Below are positions 34,837-43,711 of a DNA stretch of 64,000 nucleotides, one piece after another. Location: NCBI RefSeq assembly GCF_000022205.1, contig NC_012029.1, positions 992,001 to 1,056,000 of the forward strand. Direction: 5' to 3'. The notes beneath the pieces were generated by a model, which was given only the letters and a program-made list of their open reading frames with translations, did not search any database and had not been told where the DNA came from. A program made the position numbers and the translations under genes. Position 1 is the first letter of the stretch, and each line of letters begins with the position of its first letter. The DNA comes from Halorubrum lacusprofundi ATCC 49239 (GTDB taxonomy: Archaea; Halobacteriota; Halobacteria; Halobacteriales; Haloferacaceae).

Positions 34837-35298
34837 ATGCGGCGTGACTACTTCGAACTGACCGTCGAAGGCGTCGACGACGACACCCACCGGCCGGTGA
34901 CCCCACTGGTCCGTATCGACTTCCACGGACCGGACGGGCTCCTCCGCGACCGGCTCTCGGGGACCGACGGTACCCTCCTCGCCGCCGACGACGTCGACGT
35001 GGCGTTCCGGCTCCGCGAGCCGCTCTCAACCGCGGACGACTCGGAGGGCGTGGTCGGCGTGACGAACCGCTACACCGGGGACTTCATCCTCGAACTCAAC
35101 GAGACGGCCACGGACGTGCTTCCCTTCATCCACGCCGCGCGCGATTCGGCGGGCGACGAGGACGCCCGCTACCGGGTCGAGATCGACGTCGACGGCGAGC
35201 GGCTCGTCACCTACGACAAACACACCTTCCTCGTGTACGACCACGAGGGGAACCTCCTGCGCAACGAGAGCCTGATCCCGTCAGGCGTCGAGCTCTGA
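34837..35298 (+). CDS. Conserved haloarchaeal protein of unknown function (DUF5793-like)
   Basis: 153 residues from ATG 34837, divergent from the pilus operon. It begins MRRDYFELTVEGVDDDTHRP and continues with LVRIDFHGPDGLLRDRLSG, FILELNETATDVLPFIHAAR and ALVTYDKHTFLVYDHEGNLL-like text; no catalytic motif is visible. My recollection is that proteins of this type are named DUF5793, which I cannot confirm. Soluble and acidic. Confidence 0.7.
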   Translation: MRRDYFELTVEGVDDDTHRPVTPLVRIDFHGPDGLLRDRLSGTDGTLLAADDVDVAFRLREPLSTADDSEGVVGVTNRYTGDFILELNETATDVLPFIHAARDSAGDEDARYRVEIDVDGERLVTYDKHTFLVYDHEGNLLRNESLIPSGVEL

Positions 35299-35404
35299 CT
35301 GGCCGTCGGGCGTCGAGCGCTGACGACCCTTCAGAGATAGGGACGGAGAATAAGGCCACTTATCCGCTCTGTTCTACCGGGCAGCAGTCAAATTACGAGA
35401 TCTC

Positions 35405-35731
35405 ATGACCCAACGAGACAACCGCCGACAAGAAGCTGAAGATCTGCGCTCCAATATTGCATCAAAATCGTACACGTCGAAGTTCGCCGATGAATCTGAT
35501 ACTCCTCCCTCCATCTGTGTAGTTGAGACGGTTGCGGAAGCTCTCGGAACGGATCCGAAGGAGTTGGGGCCACTCTACGAAGCGATCGATCCTGATTCGC
35601 TTGATCTGCTCTTTGAATCGCCAGACAAATTCAAACAAGGCTGTATAACGTTTCGATTCGAGGGGTGTCACGTCACTGTTGACGCAGATGGCTGGGTAGC
35701 CGTTTCGCTCCGAACAAACGACGGAGAGTGA
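35405..35731 (+). CDS. HalOD1 output-domain protein
   Basis: 108 residues. SICVVETVAEALGTDPKELG, PLYEAIDPDSLDLLFESP and ITFRFEGCHVTVDADGWVAV fit HalOD1 without any insertion. It serves as an in-window control for the interrupted copy at 25252. Lower GC than core genes. It lies 25 bases from the stop of a convergent Bat-type regulator; function unknown. Confidence 0.85.
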   Translation: MTQRDNRRQEAEDLRSNIASKSYTSKFADESDTPPSICVVETVAEALGTDPKELGPLYEAIDPDSLDLLFESPDKFKQGCITFRFEGCHVTVDADGWVAVSLRTNDGE

Positions 35732-35756
35732 CTCGTGACTGGTCCCGTGATCGCCG

Positions 35757-36485
35757 TCACGTCTCTCTGGTCAGGTGCGTCTTGGCGGCGTTTCCAAACA
35801 GGAATGCGAGGATCTTGCGCTCGGCTGCAAAGACGTGTTCTGAGAAGGTAGCCGATGTGATCCCGAGTTCGTCGGCAACGTCTTGTCCCGTACAGTCGCG
35901 TGGCCATTCGTAATATCCCATCCCAAACGCGGTCTGCAGAACTTCTTGCTGTCTATTAGTCAGATCGTTGAGGATCGACTGCTGGAGCGTAGAGGGAGTC
36001 AACATGGATGTGTGCGTGTCTTTCGTCCGTTTCGCTATCAGTTCGAAATCGGAATACTCCTCAAGGAACTGTCCGGTAACTGCTGGCGGATCATTCCGCG
36101 GCGGGATCTCGGCGACGATACGCCCACGACCGTCGACGCCTTCGACGGTTTTCGGGAGGGCTCCGAGTTCAGCGAGCCGATACGCCGGACAGTTTCCAGA
36201 CACGATGAATTCGAACAGACCGCCGTCATCGTATTCGCTGAGGAGTGAGGTTTCGACGGTGTCATACGTGTCTACGTGACTCGTGATTCGAGCGGGAGGC
36301 GCGCCTAGCACGTTGAAGAATTCCGCGTATTTCCCTTCCGGACGAGGGATGATCTTTGCGAGTTCGACCCGACACTGTTCTTCCTCGGACACGCCGACGA
36401 ACGGATACGCTGGGTTCTGAACAGTGAGTTCGATCTCAACCACGGGACCGGTCTGGTTGTCGCTCTGATCTTCTGAAGGGCCCAT
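35757..36485 (-). CDS. Bat-type helix-turn-helix transcription regulator
   Basis: 242 residues from ATG 36485; an upstream TTG is unlikely because a TATA-like box (CATAAAAGTTT at about 36510-36522) lies 25-35 bases upstream. The C-terminal HTH_10 domain LTNRQQEVLQTAFGMGYYEW, CTGQDVADELGITSATFSEH and AERKILAFLFGNA is the bacterio-opsin activator type. The N-terminal about 150 residues form a sensor-like domain of the kind found in haloarchaeal Bat and DmsR relatives. Targets unknown. Confidence 0.88.
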   Translation of the reverse strand: MGPSEDQSDNQTGPVVEIELTVQNPAYPFVGVSEEEQCRVELAKIIPRPEGKYAEFFNVLGAPPARITSHVDTYDTVETSLLSEYDDGGLFEFIVSGNCPAYRLAELGALPKTVEGVDGRGRIVAEIPPRNDPPAVTGQFLEEYSDFELIAKRTKDTHTSMLTPSTLQQSILNDLTNRQQEVLQTAFGMGYYEWPRDCTGQDVADELGITSATFSEHVFAAERKILAFLFGNAAKTHLTRET

Positions 36486-36905
36486 TACATACAATACCCG
36501 CTGACGATGCTAAACTTTTATGTGAACAGTTACTTAAATTTCATTTCCGGGGTTTGGCCACTTCGTCTGTATGGGGACAGCCGTCCCCGACGGCGGGAGT
36601 ACGTGACGCAGATTGGTTGATCAGCCATTTATAAGTGGATGTGTGGTGTTGTTGGCGGCTATTTATACGCCGTCGATGACGCGGTGACTACCCCCAAAGC
36701 CCCAGTTACCGGCGCGTAGCGCCGGCGACGCCGCCACAGTCCGTTTATAAGTGGCCGACGCTGCGCTCGCGATTATTTATATACCGAATCGCCGCTGACA
36801 AACTGCAACATCCACTCTCGTAATCGATCAAGAGGCAGTCGTCAACGAACGGTTGTATCAGTTGAAAGCCTGTCTGAGGTGTCGGAGTTCGACGAAGCTC
36901 TCGTG
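36486..36905. other. Intergenic gap with regulator promoter and repeat copy B
   Basis: The left 60 bases hold the promoter of the Bat-type gene. Bases 36628-36820 are repeat copy B. No gene is supported in the rest; the frames through the repeat are arginine-rich and short. Confidence 0.6.
36628..36820 (+). repeat. Dispersed intergenic repeat, copy B (short form)
   Basis: Homologous to the ends of 6575-7014 (same order: TTTATAAG, GTTGTTGGCGG, TTTATA, CCAAAGCCCCAG, then TTTATAAGTG and CTGCAACA). Its middle is only a 7-bp hairpin, CCGGCGC-GTA-GCGCCGG at about 36709-36726, where copy A has about 280 bases of longer inverted repeats. Three TTTATA-type boxes are spaced through it. Confidence 0.7.
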
Positions 36906-37742
36906 CTACAAACTCACGTTGTCGGCGACGAGCCGTACCGACTCCCCGGGTCGGAGGTCGAACGCGCCGTCGCCGCGCCCGTCGTTCACGTCGCACTCGA
37001 CGTAGCCGTGACTCCCGACGGTGACGAGCCGATCGCCCGAATCGACCGCGCCGAACGTCTCGGCGACCGGGGTGAGCTCCCCGTTGATCCGGACCCAGTC
37101 GCGGCCGCGGATCAGCTCGCCCGGGACGTTCGTGACGACGTTGCCGAACCGGTCGATCGCGAGCACCTCACCATCGACAGCGACCGGGTCGCCCGCGTCG
37201 TCGCGTTCGACACTCGGGTCTGGAAGGACGAGGTCGACCGGATCCGTCGCCGGTGAGAGGTCGTCCATGGCGGCGAGCGTCTCCGAGACCGCCTCGGGCG
37301 TGGCTTTCGCGGGGTTGTCGTCGAGCGCCGTCCGGATCCGGGCCGCGGTCGGCGCGAACACGTCGCGGCCGTGGAACGTCTCGCTCGCGGGCTCTCCTAC
37401 GTCGACGACGAACGCTTCGATATTCTCATCCTGCTCTTTCTCCCTCGCGAGCGCTCGGGCCGGTGGCATCGCGAGTCCGTTGTCGGGGGCGACGAGCACG
37501 TGCGAGCCGGCGCGGACGACGAGTGCGTCTCGGTCGGTGCCGACGCCGGGATCGATCACCGCACAGTGGACGGCCGGCGGGAACTCCGGGAGCACGAAGC
37601 GGAGCCAGAAGGCGGCCGCTCGGGGGTCACCGCGGGGCAGATCGTGGGCGACATCGATCAGTTCGGCGTCGGTGTGGCGGCGAATTACTCCCTTCATCGC
37701 GGCGGGGTACGGCGAGCCGAAGTCGGAGGCGAGCGTGATCAT
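36906..37742 (-). CDS. SAM hydroxide adenosyltransferase (DUF62)
   Basis: 278 residues. MITLASDFGSPYPAAMKGVI, VAHDLPRGDPRAAAFWLRFV and FPPAVHCAVIDPGVGTDRDA belong to the family that attacks SAM with hydroxide to give adenosine and methionine, related to fluorinases. The catalytic Asp at DFGS and DNG in VAPDNGLAMPPARA are present. Archaeal members control or recycle SAM, the exact reason being unknown. Follows the nadM gene after a 177-bp gap containing a short tandem repeat. Confidence 0.92.
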   Translation of the reverse strand: MITLASDFGSPYPAAMKGVIRRHTDAELIDVAHDLPRGDPRAAAFWLRFVLPEFPPAVHCAVIDPGVGTDRDALVVRAGSHVLVAPDNGLAMPPARALAREKEQDENIEAFVVDVGEPASETFHGRDVFAPTAARIRTALDDNPAKATPEAVSETLAAMDDLSPATDPVDLVLPDPSVERDDAGDPVAVDGEVLAIDRFGNVVTNVPGELIRGRDWVRINGELTPVAETFGAVDSGDRLVTVGSHGYVECDVNDGRGDGAFDLRPGESVRLVADNVSL

Positions 37743-37808
37743 GAGCGATCAGCGGTCCGGCTAGCTCTTAAAAGGCTGGTTGGGCGGGTAGCAGTTGATA
37801 GCGAGGAC

Positions 37809-37899
37809 GGAAGCGAGGATGGCAGCGAGGTGGCAGCGAGGTGGCAGCGAGGATGGCAGCGAGGTGGCAGCGAGGATGGCAGCGAGGTGGCAGCGAGGA
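37809..37899. repeat. 11/12-bp tandem repeat, about seven to eight units
   Basis: Units of GGCAGCGAGGT and GGCAGCGAGGAT alternate across 37819-37900, with a degenerate first unit at 37809 (GGAAGCGAGGAT). It lies between nadM and the SAM hydrolase, both transcribed leftward. No open gene is supported here. Likely variable by slippage. Confidence 0.85.
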
Positions 37900-37919
37900 T
37901 AGAAACGCGAGATCGCCAG

Positions 37920-38450
37920 CTACGCGTCGGAGGGCGCGGTACCGTTCGCGTCGGTCTCCGCGATCCGGCGGATGCGCTCGACGCCGTCGATCTCCTCGAT
38001 CACGTCGACGACGGTCTCGGGAACCAGCGCCTGCCAGTCGCGGCCGTGGATCATGCGCTCGCGCAGCTCCGCTCCCTCCAACACGTCGCGACGGAACATC
38101 GGGGAGCCGCGAGCCTCGACGCCGGCTTCCTCGAACAGCCGGACGACGAGCGGGTTGTTCGAGTACGCGATATCGAACCGCGGAGTCATGCTCTGGACGT
38201 GGCTCACCCACACGGAGTTGCGGTCGAGATCCTCGATGGGGACGACGTAGGTGGTGACATCGAGTTTCTCGACGGCCTTCGTTACCATCATGACGCGCTC
38301 TCCGGCCGTGAACGGGTTCCGGGTGGTGTGGGAGTCGCCGGCCGAACCGATCCCCAACACGAGCTCGTCAACCTCGGCCGCAATCTCCTCGACCATATGT
38401 CGGTGACCGTTATGAAACGGCTGATACCGCCCGATATAGAACCCGCGCAT
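37920..38450 (-). CDS. nadM: Nicotinamide-nucleotide adenylyltransferase
   Basis: 176 residues. MRGFYIGRYQPFHNGHRHMV holds the GxxxPxHxGH nucleotidyltransferase signature; AGDSHTTRNPFTAGERVMMV and DVLEGAELRERMIHGRDW are the C-terminal parts. The archaeal NadM joins NMN and ATP to NAD in the cytoplasm. Length is normal. It is read with the tandem repeat and SAM hydrolase downstream. Confidence 0.95.
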   Translation of the reverse strand: MRGFYIGRYQPFHNGHRHMVEEIAAEVDELVLGIGSAGDSHTTRNPFTAGERVMMVTKAVEKLDVTTYVVPIEDLDRNSVWVSHVQSMTPRFDIAYSNNPLVVRLFEEAGVEARGSPMFRRDVLEGAELRERMIHGRDWQALVPETVVDVIEEIDGVERIRRIAETDANGTAPSDA

Positions 38451-38621
38451 GGATCCACGTAGCGGGAGCCTCGTTTATAAACCTCGTGGGAATCGTCAAT
38501 TAGGGATATCAGAGCCTATGAACCGTGTCAAGCTGGTTTTTTGAATTCTACACGATTCGTCCGCGGGGAGAAAGTATATCAGTAGCCGACCCGTCGTTTT
38601 TCCTAGCGAAAATCGATTTCT

Positions 38622-40919
38622 ATGAGCAACGAAAAGGACGCGAACGACCCGCCGACCGAGGACCCCGAGGAGCCGGACGAGTCCGGCGTCGGGACCCCGG
38701 ATCCGACGGGGAACGGCGAGGACGCCCGCGACGACGGCGCCCGCGCGCCGGCGGACGACGGCGTCGACGAGCCCGACGATACCGGCGACCCGGCCTCCGA
38801 TGAGGAGGCGGTCGCCGACGATCCCACCGACCCCGACAATTCTGACGAAGTCTGGGACGACGGCATCGTCGTCGACGACGGACCCGGGCCGGACGACGCC
38901 GGGGCGGGCCGCGAGGAAGCGACCGGCGCCACCTCCGAGGGTGTCACCGAAGCAAACGAGGGGGGCGACATCGACGAGCTCGGCAGCTCAGTCGAGGTCG
39001 AAGGCGCCGATATTGACGAAGATCCCGACGAGGACGACCTGCTTGGCGGACTCAAGATCGATACGACTGCCGAGCTTGAGATCCCCGACCGACTCGTCGA
39101 CCAAGTCATCGGACAGGAGCACGCCCGCGACGTGATCATCAAGGCGGCCAAACAGCGCCGCCACGTGATGATGATCGGTTCGCCCGGGACCGGGAAGTCG
39201 ATGCTCGCGAAGGCGATGTCCGAGCTGCTCCCGAAAGAGGAGCTCCAGGACGTGCTGGTCTACCACAACCCGGACGACGGTAACAAACCGAAGGTCCGGA
39301 CGGTGCCCGCCGGCAAGGGCGACCAGATCGTCGACGCGCACCGCGAAGAGGCGCGCAAGCGCAACCAGATGCGGTCGCTGTTGATGTGGATCATCATCGC
39401 CGTCGTGTTGGGCTACGCGCTCATCATCGTCGGCCAGATCCTCGTCGGCATCATCGCCGCCGGGGTCGTCTACCTCGTCTTCCGCTACCTGAACCGCGGG
39501 TCGGACGCGATGATCCCGAACCTGCTGGTGAACAACGGCGACACGAAGACTGCGCCGTTCCGCGACGCGACCGGCGCGCACGCCGGCGCGCTGCTCGGCG
39601 ACGTCCGGCACGACCCGTTCCAGTCCGGTGGGATGGAGACGCCCAGCCACGACCGCGTCGAGGCGGGCGCCATCCACAAGGCGAACAAGGGCGTGCTGTT
39701 CATCGACGAGATCAACACGCTCGACATCCGGAGCCAGCAGCACCTCATGACGGCGATCCAGGAGGGCGAATTCTCGATCACGGGCCAGTCCGAGCGCTCC
39801 TCGGGTGCGATGGTCCAGACCGAGCCCGTCCCGACCGACTTCGTCATGATCGCGGCCGGGAACCTCGACGCGATGGAGAACATGCACCCGGCGCTGCGGA
39901 GCCGTATCAAGGGGTACGGTTACGAGGTGTACATGGAGGACACCATCGAGGACACCCCAGAGATGCGTCGGAAGTACGTTCGCTTCATCGCTCAGGAGGT
40001 CGCGAAGGACGGTCGCCTGCCGGAGTTCTCGGCCGACGCTATCGAGGAGGTCATCCTCGAAGCCAAGCGTCGCTCCGGCCGGAAGGGCCACCTCACCCTC
40101 CTGTTCCGGAACCTCGGCGGACTCGTCCGCGTCGCCGGCGACATTGCCCGCGGCGAGGACGCAGAGCTGACCACCCGCGAGCACGTGCTGCAGGCGAAGG
40201 GACGCTCGCGCTCCATCGAACAGCAGCTCGCGGACGACTTCATCGAGCGCCGGAAGGACTACGAGCTGCAGGTCTCCGACGGCTACGTCGTCGGCCGTGT
40301 CAACGGCCTCGCCGTGATGGGCGAGGACTCCGGGATCATGCTCCCGGTGATGGCCGAGGTCGCGCCCTCGCAGGGGCCCGGCGAGGTCATCGCCACGGGT
40401 CAGCTGAAGGAGATGGCCCAAGAGTCGGTGTCGAACGTCTCCGCCATCATCAAGAAGTTCTCCGACGAGAACATCTCGGAGATGGACATTCACATCCAGT
40501 TCGTGCAGGCGGGTCAGCAGGGCGTCGACGGCGACTCCGCGTCCATCACGGTCGCGACCGCCGTCATCTCTGCGCTGGAGAACGTGGGCGTCGACCAGAG
40601 CCTCGCGATGACGGGATCGCTGTCGGTGCGGGGCGACGTGCTCCCCGTCGGCGGCGTCACCCACAAGATCGAGGCGGCCGCGAAGGCCGGCTGCACCCGA
40701 GTCATCATCCCGCAGGCGAACGAGCAGGACGTGATGATCGAAGACGAGTACAAAGACATGATCGAGGTCATTCCGGTCTCGCACATCAGCGAGGTCCTCG
40801 ACATCGCCCTGGAGGGCGAAGCCGAGAAGGACTCGCTCGTCTCCCGGCTCAAGTCGATCACCGGCTCGGCGCTGAAGGAGGGAGGCGTCTCCGGTCCCTC
40901 CAGCCCGAGCCCGCAGTAA
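38622..40919 (+). CDS. lonB: Membrane-bound ATP-dependent protease LonB
   Basis: 765 residues. A very acidic, disordered leader occupies about 1-140. The AAA+ domain has Walker A MMIGSPGTGKSMLAKAMS (186-193) and Walker B KGVLFIDEINTLDIRSQQ. Two membrane helices near 250-290 (SLLMWIIIAVVLGYALIIVG, ILVGIIAAGVVYLVFRYLNR) anchor it in the cytoplasmic membrane, as in archaeal LonB. The Ser-Lys protease has Ser in GVDGDSASITVATAV and Lys in GVTHKIEAAAKAGC. It degrades misfolded and regulatory proteins (for example phytoene synthase in Haloferax). Confidence 0.95.
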   Translation: MSNEKDANDPPTEDPEEPDESGVGTPDPTGNGEDARDDGARAPADDGVDEPDDTGDPASDEEAVADDPTDPDNSDEVWDDGIVVDDGPGPDDAGAGREEATGATSEGVTEANEGGDIDELGSSVEVEGADIDEDPDEDDLLGGLKIDTTAELEIPDRLVDQVIGQEHARDVIIKAAKQRRHVMMIGSPGTGKSMLAKAMSELLPKEELQDVLVYHNPDDGNKPKVRTVPAGKGDQIVDAHREEARKRNQMRSLLMWIIIAVVLGYALIIVGQILVGIIAAGVVYLVFRYLNRGSDAMIPNLLVNNGDTKTAPFRDATGAHAGALLGDVRHDPFQSGGMETPSHDRVEAGAIHKANKGVLFIDEINTLDIRSQQHLMTAIQEGEFSITGQSERSSGAMVQTEPVPTDFVMIAAGNLDAMENMHPALRSRIKGYGYEVYMEDTIEDTPEMRRKYVRFIAQEVAKDGRLPEFSADAIEEVILEAKRRSGRKGHLTLLFRNLGGLVRVAGDIARGEDAELTTREHVLQAKGRSRSIEQQLADDFIERRKDYELQVSDGYVVGRVNGLAVMGEDSGIMLPVMAEVAPSQGPGEVIATGQLKEMAQESVSNVSAIIKKFSDENISEMDIHIQFVQAGQQGVDGDSASITVATAVISALENVGVDQSLAMTGSLSVRGDVLPVGGVTHKIEAAAKAGCTRVIIPQANEQDVMIEDEYKDMIEVIPVSHISEVLDIALEGEAEKDSLVSRLKSITGSALKEGGVSGPSSPSPQ

Positions 40920-40969
40920 GGCCGCCCGCCCCCACCCCTTTTTTAATCCGCCGGAGCCAACGTCGCACG

Positions 40970-41752
40970 ATGAGCGGGAAACCGACCGTCGGCGAGTACA
41001 TGACCCGCGATGTCGAGACCGTGAGTCCCGACGAGACGGTGAAGGCAGTTGCGCAGCGGATGGCCGAAAGCAACGGCCACAACGGATTCCCTGTCACGCA
41101 GGGCCGGACGGTCGAGGGATTCGTCTCGGCGGCCGATCTCCTGCTTGCCGACGACGAGGCCCCCGTCTTCACCGTGATGTCCAATGATCTCATCGTGGCG
41201 CACCCGGACATGAAGGTGACTGACGCCGCGCGCGTTATCCTCCGATCCGGGATCCAGCGGCTCCCGGTCGTCGACGACGCCGACAACCTCGTGGGAATCA
41301 TTTCGAACACGGACGTGGTCCGCTCGCAGATCGAGCGCGCCACGCCGAGCAAGGTGGGGAAGCTGATGCGCACGCTCGAACAGATCCACGGCGTCAAGCT
41401 TCGGGAGGAGCGCCGCGAGGTTCGGCTCACCGACCTCACACCCACGCAGGCCCGCGTCTACGCCGACGAGCTAGAGGGCCGGAAGTACGAGCTAAAGCGC
41501 GGGTTGGCGGAGCCGCTCGTCGTCATCGACAACGGCGGCACACTCCACCTCGCCGACGGCCATCACCGCGTGATGGCGGCCCACGAGGCGGGGATCGAAG
41601 AGATGGACGCGTACGTGATCATCACCGATCCCCCGGTCGAACTTGGGATGGCCAAAACCGCCAAGAAGGAGGGACTCGACGACATCACCGACATCGAAAT
41701 CGTCGACTACGCGCGCCATCCCCTCGTCGAGACCACGAAGCGGTTGCAGTGA
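40970..41752 (+). CDS. CBS-pair protein with ParB/Srx-like C-terminal domain
   Basis: 260 residues. Two CBS repeats: VGEYMTRDVETVSPDETVKA, then VMSNDLIVAHPDMKVTDAAR and QRLPVVDDADNLVGIISNTD. The C-terminal domain has LTPTQARVYADELEGRKYEL and TLHLADGHHRVMAAHEAGIE, the ParB/sulfiredoxin-like motif ADGHHR that binds nucleotide. Thermococcus SerK, an ADP-dependent free serine kinase, has this fold, so a small-molecule kinase role is possible. The gene follows lonB. Confidence 0.8.
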   Translation: MSGKPTVGEYMTRDVETVSPDETVKAVAQRMAESNGHNGFPVTQGRTVEGFVSAADLLLADDEAPVFTVMSNDLIVAHPDMKVTDAARVILRSGIQRLPVVDDADNLVGIISNTDVVRSQIERATPSKVGKLMRTLEQIHGVKLREERREVRLTDLTPTQARVYADELEGRKYELKRGLAEPLVVIDNGGTLHLADGHHRVMAAHEAGIEEMDAYVIITDPPVELGMAKTAKKEGLDDITDIEIVDYARHPLVETTKRLQ

Positions 41753-41819
41753 CTCCTTCGTTAGCTTCCGTCCCCACACCGACGACAGATTTTTGAGAGC
41801 TCGCAGCGAAGTGATGGGT

Positions 41820-42074
41820 ATGAGATCACGCATCAAGAGCGCGATGTCTCGAGCGAAGTACGCCGCGATCGGCGCCGCGATTGGCGCTGCCGTCGGCGGA
41901 CTGTTCAGTCGAAACGCGGCGAGCACCGGCGGTGCGCTCGGTGGGCTCGCGGGCGCGACGCTCGCCGACGTGCGAAGCAACCCCGACGGCGTCTTCGCAG
42001 AGTTCCGATCCGGATCGGACGACGTGGGTGAGTCCGAGGACGCGGGCGCGACGATCGAACTGGCCGACGAATAA
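41820..42074 (+). CDS. Small glycine-zipper protein
   Basis: 84 residues from ATG 41820, or 86 from ATG 41814. A glycine/alanine helix (YAAIGAAIGAAVGGLFSRNA, GGALGGLAGATLADVRSNPD) suggests a membrane-inserting or packing segment; the tail is acidic (ESEDAGATIELADE). No family is recognised. Some small haloarchaeal membrane proteins have this form. Confidence 0.6.
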   Translation: MRSRIKSAMSRAKYAAIGAAIGAAVGGLFSRNAASTGGALGGLAGATLADVRSNPDGVFAEFRSGSDDVGESEDAGATIELADE

Positions 42075-42161
42075 TCGCGACGCGGTTCCGTTTTTTGTGA
42101 GTCCGTCTTTCCGCCACCGTTTCGGGAACGCCTATACGACCGGAAGCAATACCCACGGGTA

Positions 42162-43025
42162 ATGACCGACACCGACGACAACGCTGGCTGGTTCGCCGGC
42201 GACGAGTCGGCGCTCCGCGCTCGGATCGTCGACGGCGAGGCCGACGAGCCGCGCGACTGGCCCGGTCTCGCGGTCGAGTCCGGATTCGCCGACTCGCGTG
42301 ACGACTACTATGACCGCCTCCACGAGACGTCCGTGGCGGCGACTCGCGAGGCGGTCCGCGAGCGCGAGCGCGCCGACGACCAGCAGCTCGTTCACGCGGT
42401 GCGGGCGATGGACGACTGCGAGCGTACCGCCAACGAACTGGCCGAGCGCGCCGCCGAGTGGGCCGGGAGCCTCTTTGACGACGCCGAGCCGGGGATCGAG
42501 GGCGCCCGTGCGGTGGCGGACCGCGAGCCGACCGGCGAGCTAGAGCGGCGCGCCGTCTCGCTCGCGGCGCGGGTCGTCGACCTCGCCGCTGAGCGCGACG
42601 CGCTCGCCGAGACGATCGACCGGATCGCGCCGGCGGTGGCGCCGAACCTCGCCGAGATGGCCGGGGCCGAGCTCGCGGCGCGGCTGATCGCGCTCGCGGG
42701 CGGGCTTGAGCCGCTCGCGAAGAAGCCCTCTGGAACCCTGCAGGTGCTCGGGGCGGAGGACGCGCTGTTTGCGCACCTTTCAGGACGCGCTCCCTCGCCG
42801 AAACACGGAATCATCTACACCCACGAGTACGTTCGGAACACGCGACCCGAGGACCGGGGATCGGCTTCGCGGGCACTCGCGGGCAAGCTGACGCTCGCGG
42901 CCCGGGTGGACCACTACTCCGGGGAACGTCGCGAGACGCTCCACGAGGAGCTCCGCGAGCGGATGGCGACGATCCGGGCGCGTGCGAAGGACGAGAGCGA
43001 CGCCGCCGCGGAGGGTGACGCATGA
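42162..43025 (+). CDS. nop5: C/D box RNP core protein Nop5 (Nop56/58 family)
   Basis: 287 residues. A coiled N-terminal half (LVHAVRAMDDCERTANELAE) is followed by the Nop domain: RIAPAVAPNLAEMAGAELAA, GTLQVLGAEDALFAHLSGRA, SPKHGIIYTHEYVRNT and AGKLTLAARVDHYSGERRE. Nop5 scaffolds the C/D guide RNA complex that directs 2'-O-methylation by fibrillarin. Its stop overlaps the fibrillarin ATG (ATGA), so they form one translational unit. Confidence 0.95.
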   Translation: MTDTDDNAGWFAGDESALRARIVDGEADEPRDWPGLAVESGFADSRDDYYDRLHETSVAATREAVRERERADDQQLVHAVRAMDDCERTANELAERAAEWAGSLFDDAEPGIEGARAVADREPTGELERRAVSLAARVVDLAAERDALAETIDRIAPAVAPNLAEMAGAELAARLIALAGGLEPLAKKPSGTLQVLGAEDALFAHLSGRAPSPKHGIIYTHEYVRNTRPEDRGSASRALAGKLTLAARVDHYSGERRETLHEELRERMATIRARAKDESDAAAEGDA

Positions 43026-43660
43026 GCGAGCCCAATCTCCCTGCGGGCGTCGAGCGCCGCGAGATCGGCGGAGAGACGCGGCTGGCGACTCGCGGTCCGC
43101 CGGTGTACGGCGAGCCGACCGCGGACGGCTGGCGCGCGTGGGATCCCGGCCGCTCGAAGCTCGGCGGAATGTTCGAACTCGGGTTCGAGACGGGGTTGTC
43201 CGGCGGCGAGACGGTGTTGTACCTCGGCGCGGCCAGCGGAACGACCGTCAGCCACGTCGCGGACTTCGCGGGGCCGACGTACGCGGTGGAGTTCGCGCCG
43301 CGGCCGGCGCGGGACCTCGTTGAGGCGGCTGAGCCCCGCGATAGGCTGTTCCCGCTTTTAAAGGACGCACGGACGCCGAAACGCTACGCGCACGTCGTCG
43401 AGAGCGACGTGGACGCGATCGTGCAGGACGTGGCGACGCGCGGGCAAGCGGAGGTCGCCGTACGCAACGCGCGGTTCCTCGCGGACGACGGGCGGCTGCT
43501 GCTCGCGATCAAGGCGCGCAGCGAGGACGTGACGGTGGAGCCGGAGACGGTGTTCGAGGGCGCGCTCGACCGGCTTCGGGAGACCTACGAGATTCTGGAG
43601 ACGCAACGGCTCGACCGGTTCCACGAGGACCACCTCGGCGTCGTGGCGACGCCGAAGTGA
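43022..43660 (+). CDS. flpA: Fibrillarin-like rRNA/tRNA 2'-O-methyltransferase
   Basis: 212 residues. GWRAWDPGRSKLGGMFELGF, VLYLGAASGTTVSHVADFAG (SAM motif), YAVEFAPRPARDLVEAAEPR and LLAIKARSEDVTVEPETVFE are fibrillarin signatures. It transfers methyl groups guided by C/D RNAs in complex with Nop5 and L7Ae. Translationally coupled to nop5. Confidence 0.96.
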   Translation: MSEPNLPAGVERREIGGETRLATRGPPVYGEPTADGWRAWDPGRSKLGGMFELGFETGLSGGETVLYLGAASGTTVSHVADFAGPTYAVEFAPRPARDLVEAAEPRDRLFPLLKDARTPKRYAHVVESDVDAIVQDVATRGQAEVAVRNARFLADDGRLLLAIKARSEDVTVEPETVFEGALDRLRETYEILETQRLDRFHEDHLGVVATPK

Positions 43661-43711
43661 GTAGGGCAGCGACGACCCGTGAGGACGGCCGTCGCCCGAA
43701 GCGACTCAAAC

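Noticed and set aside
38988-40784. Long minus-strand frame of about 600 codons opposite lonB
   Set aside because: It mirrors lonB codon bias in high-GC DNA, has no family motifs and is covered fully by the lonB gene.
39386-41752. Long plus frame of about 790 codons spanning lonB and the CBS gene
   Set aside because: The first part is an out-of-frame reading of lonB, rich in Arg, Pro and Gly; the last 260 residues are the CBS gene itself, which starts at ATG 40970.
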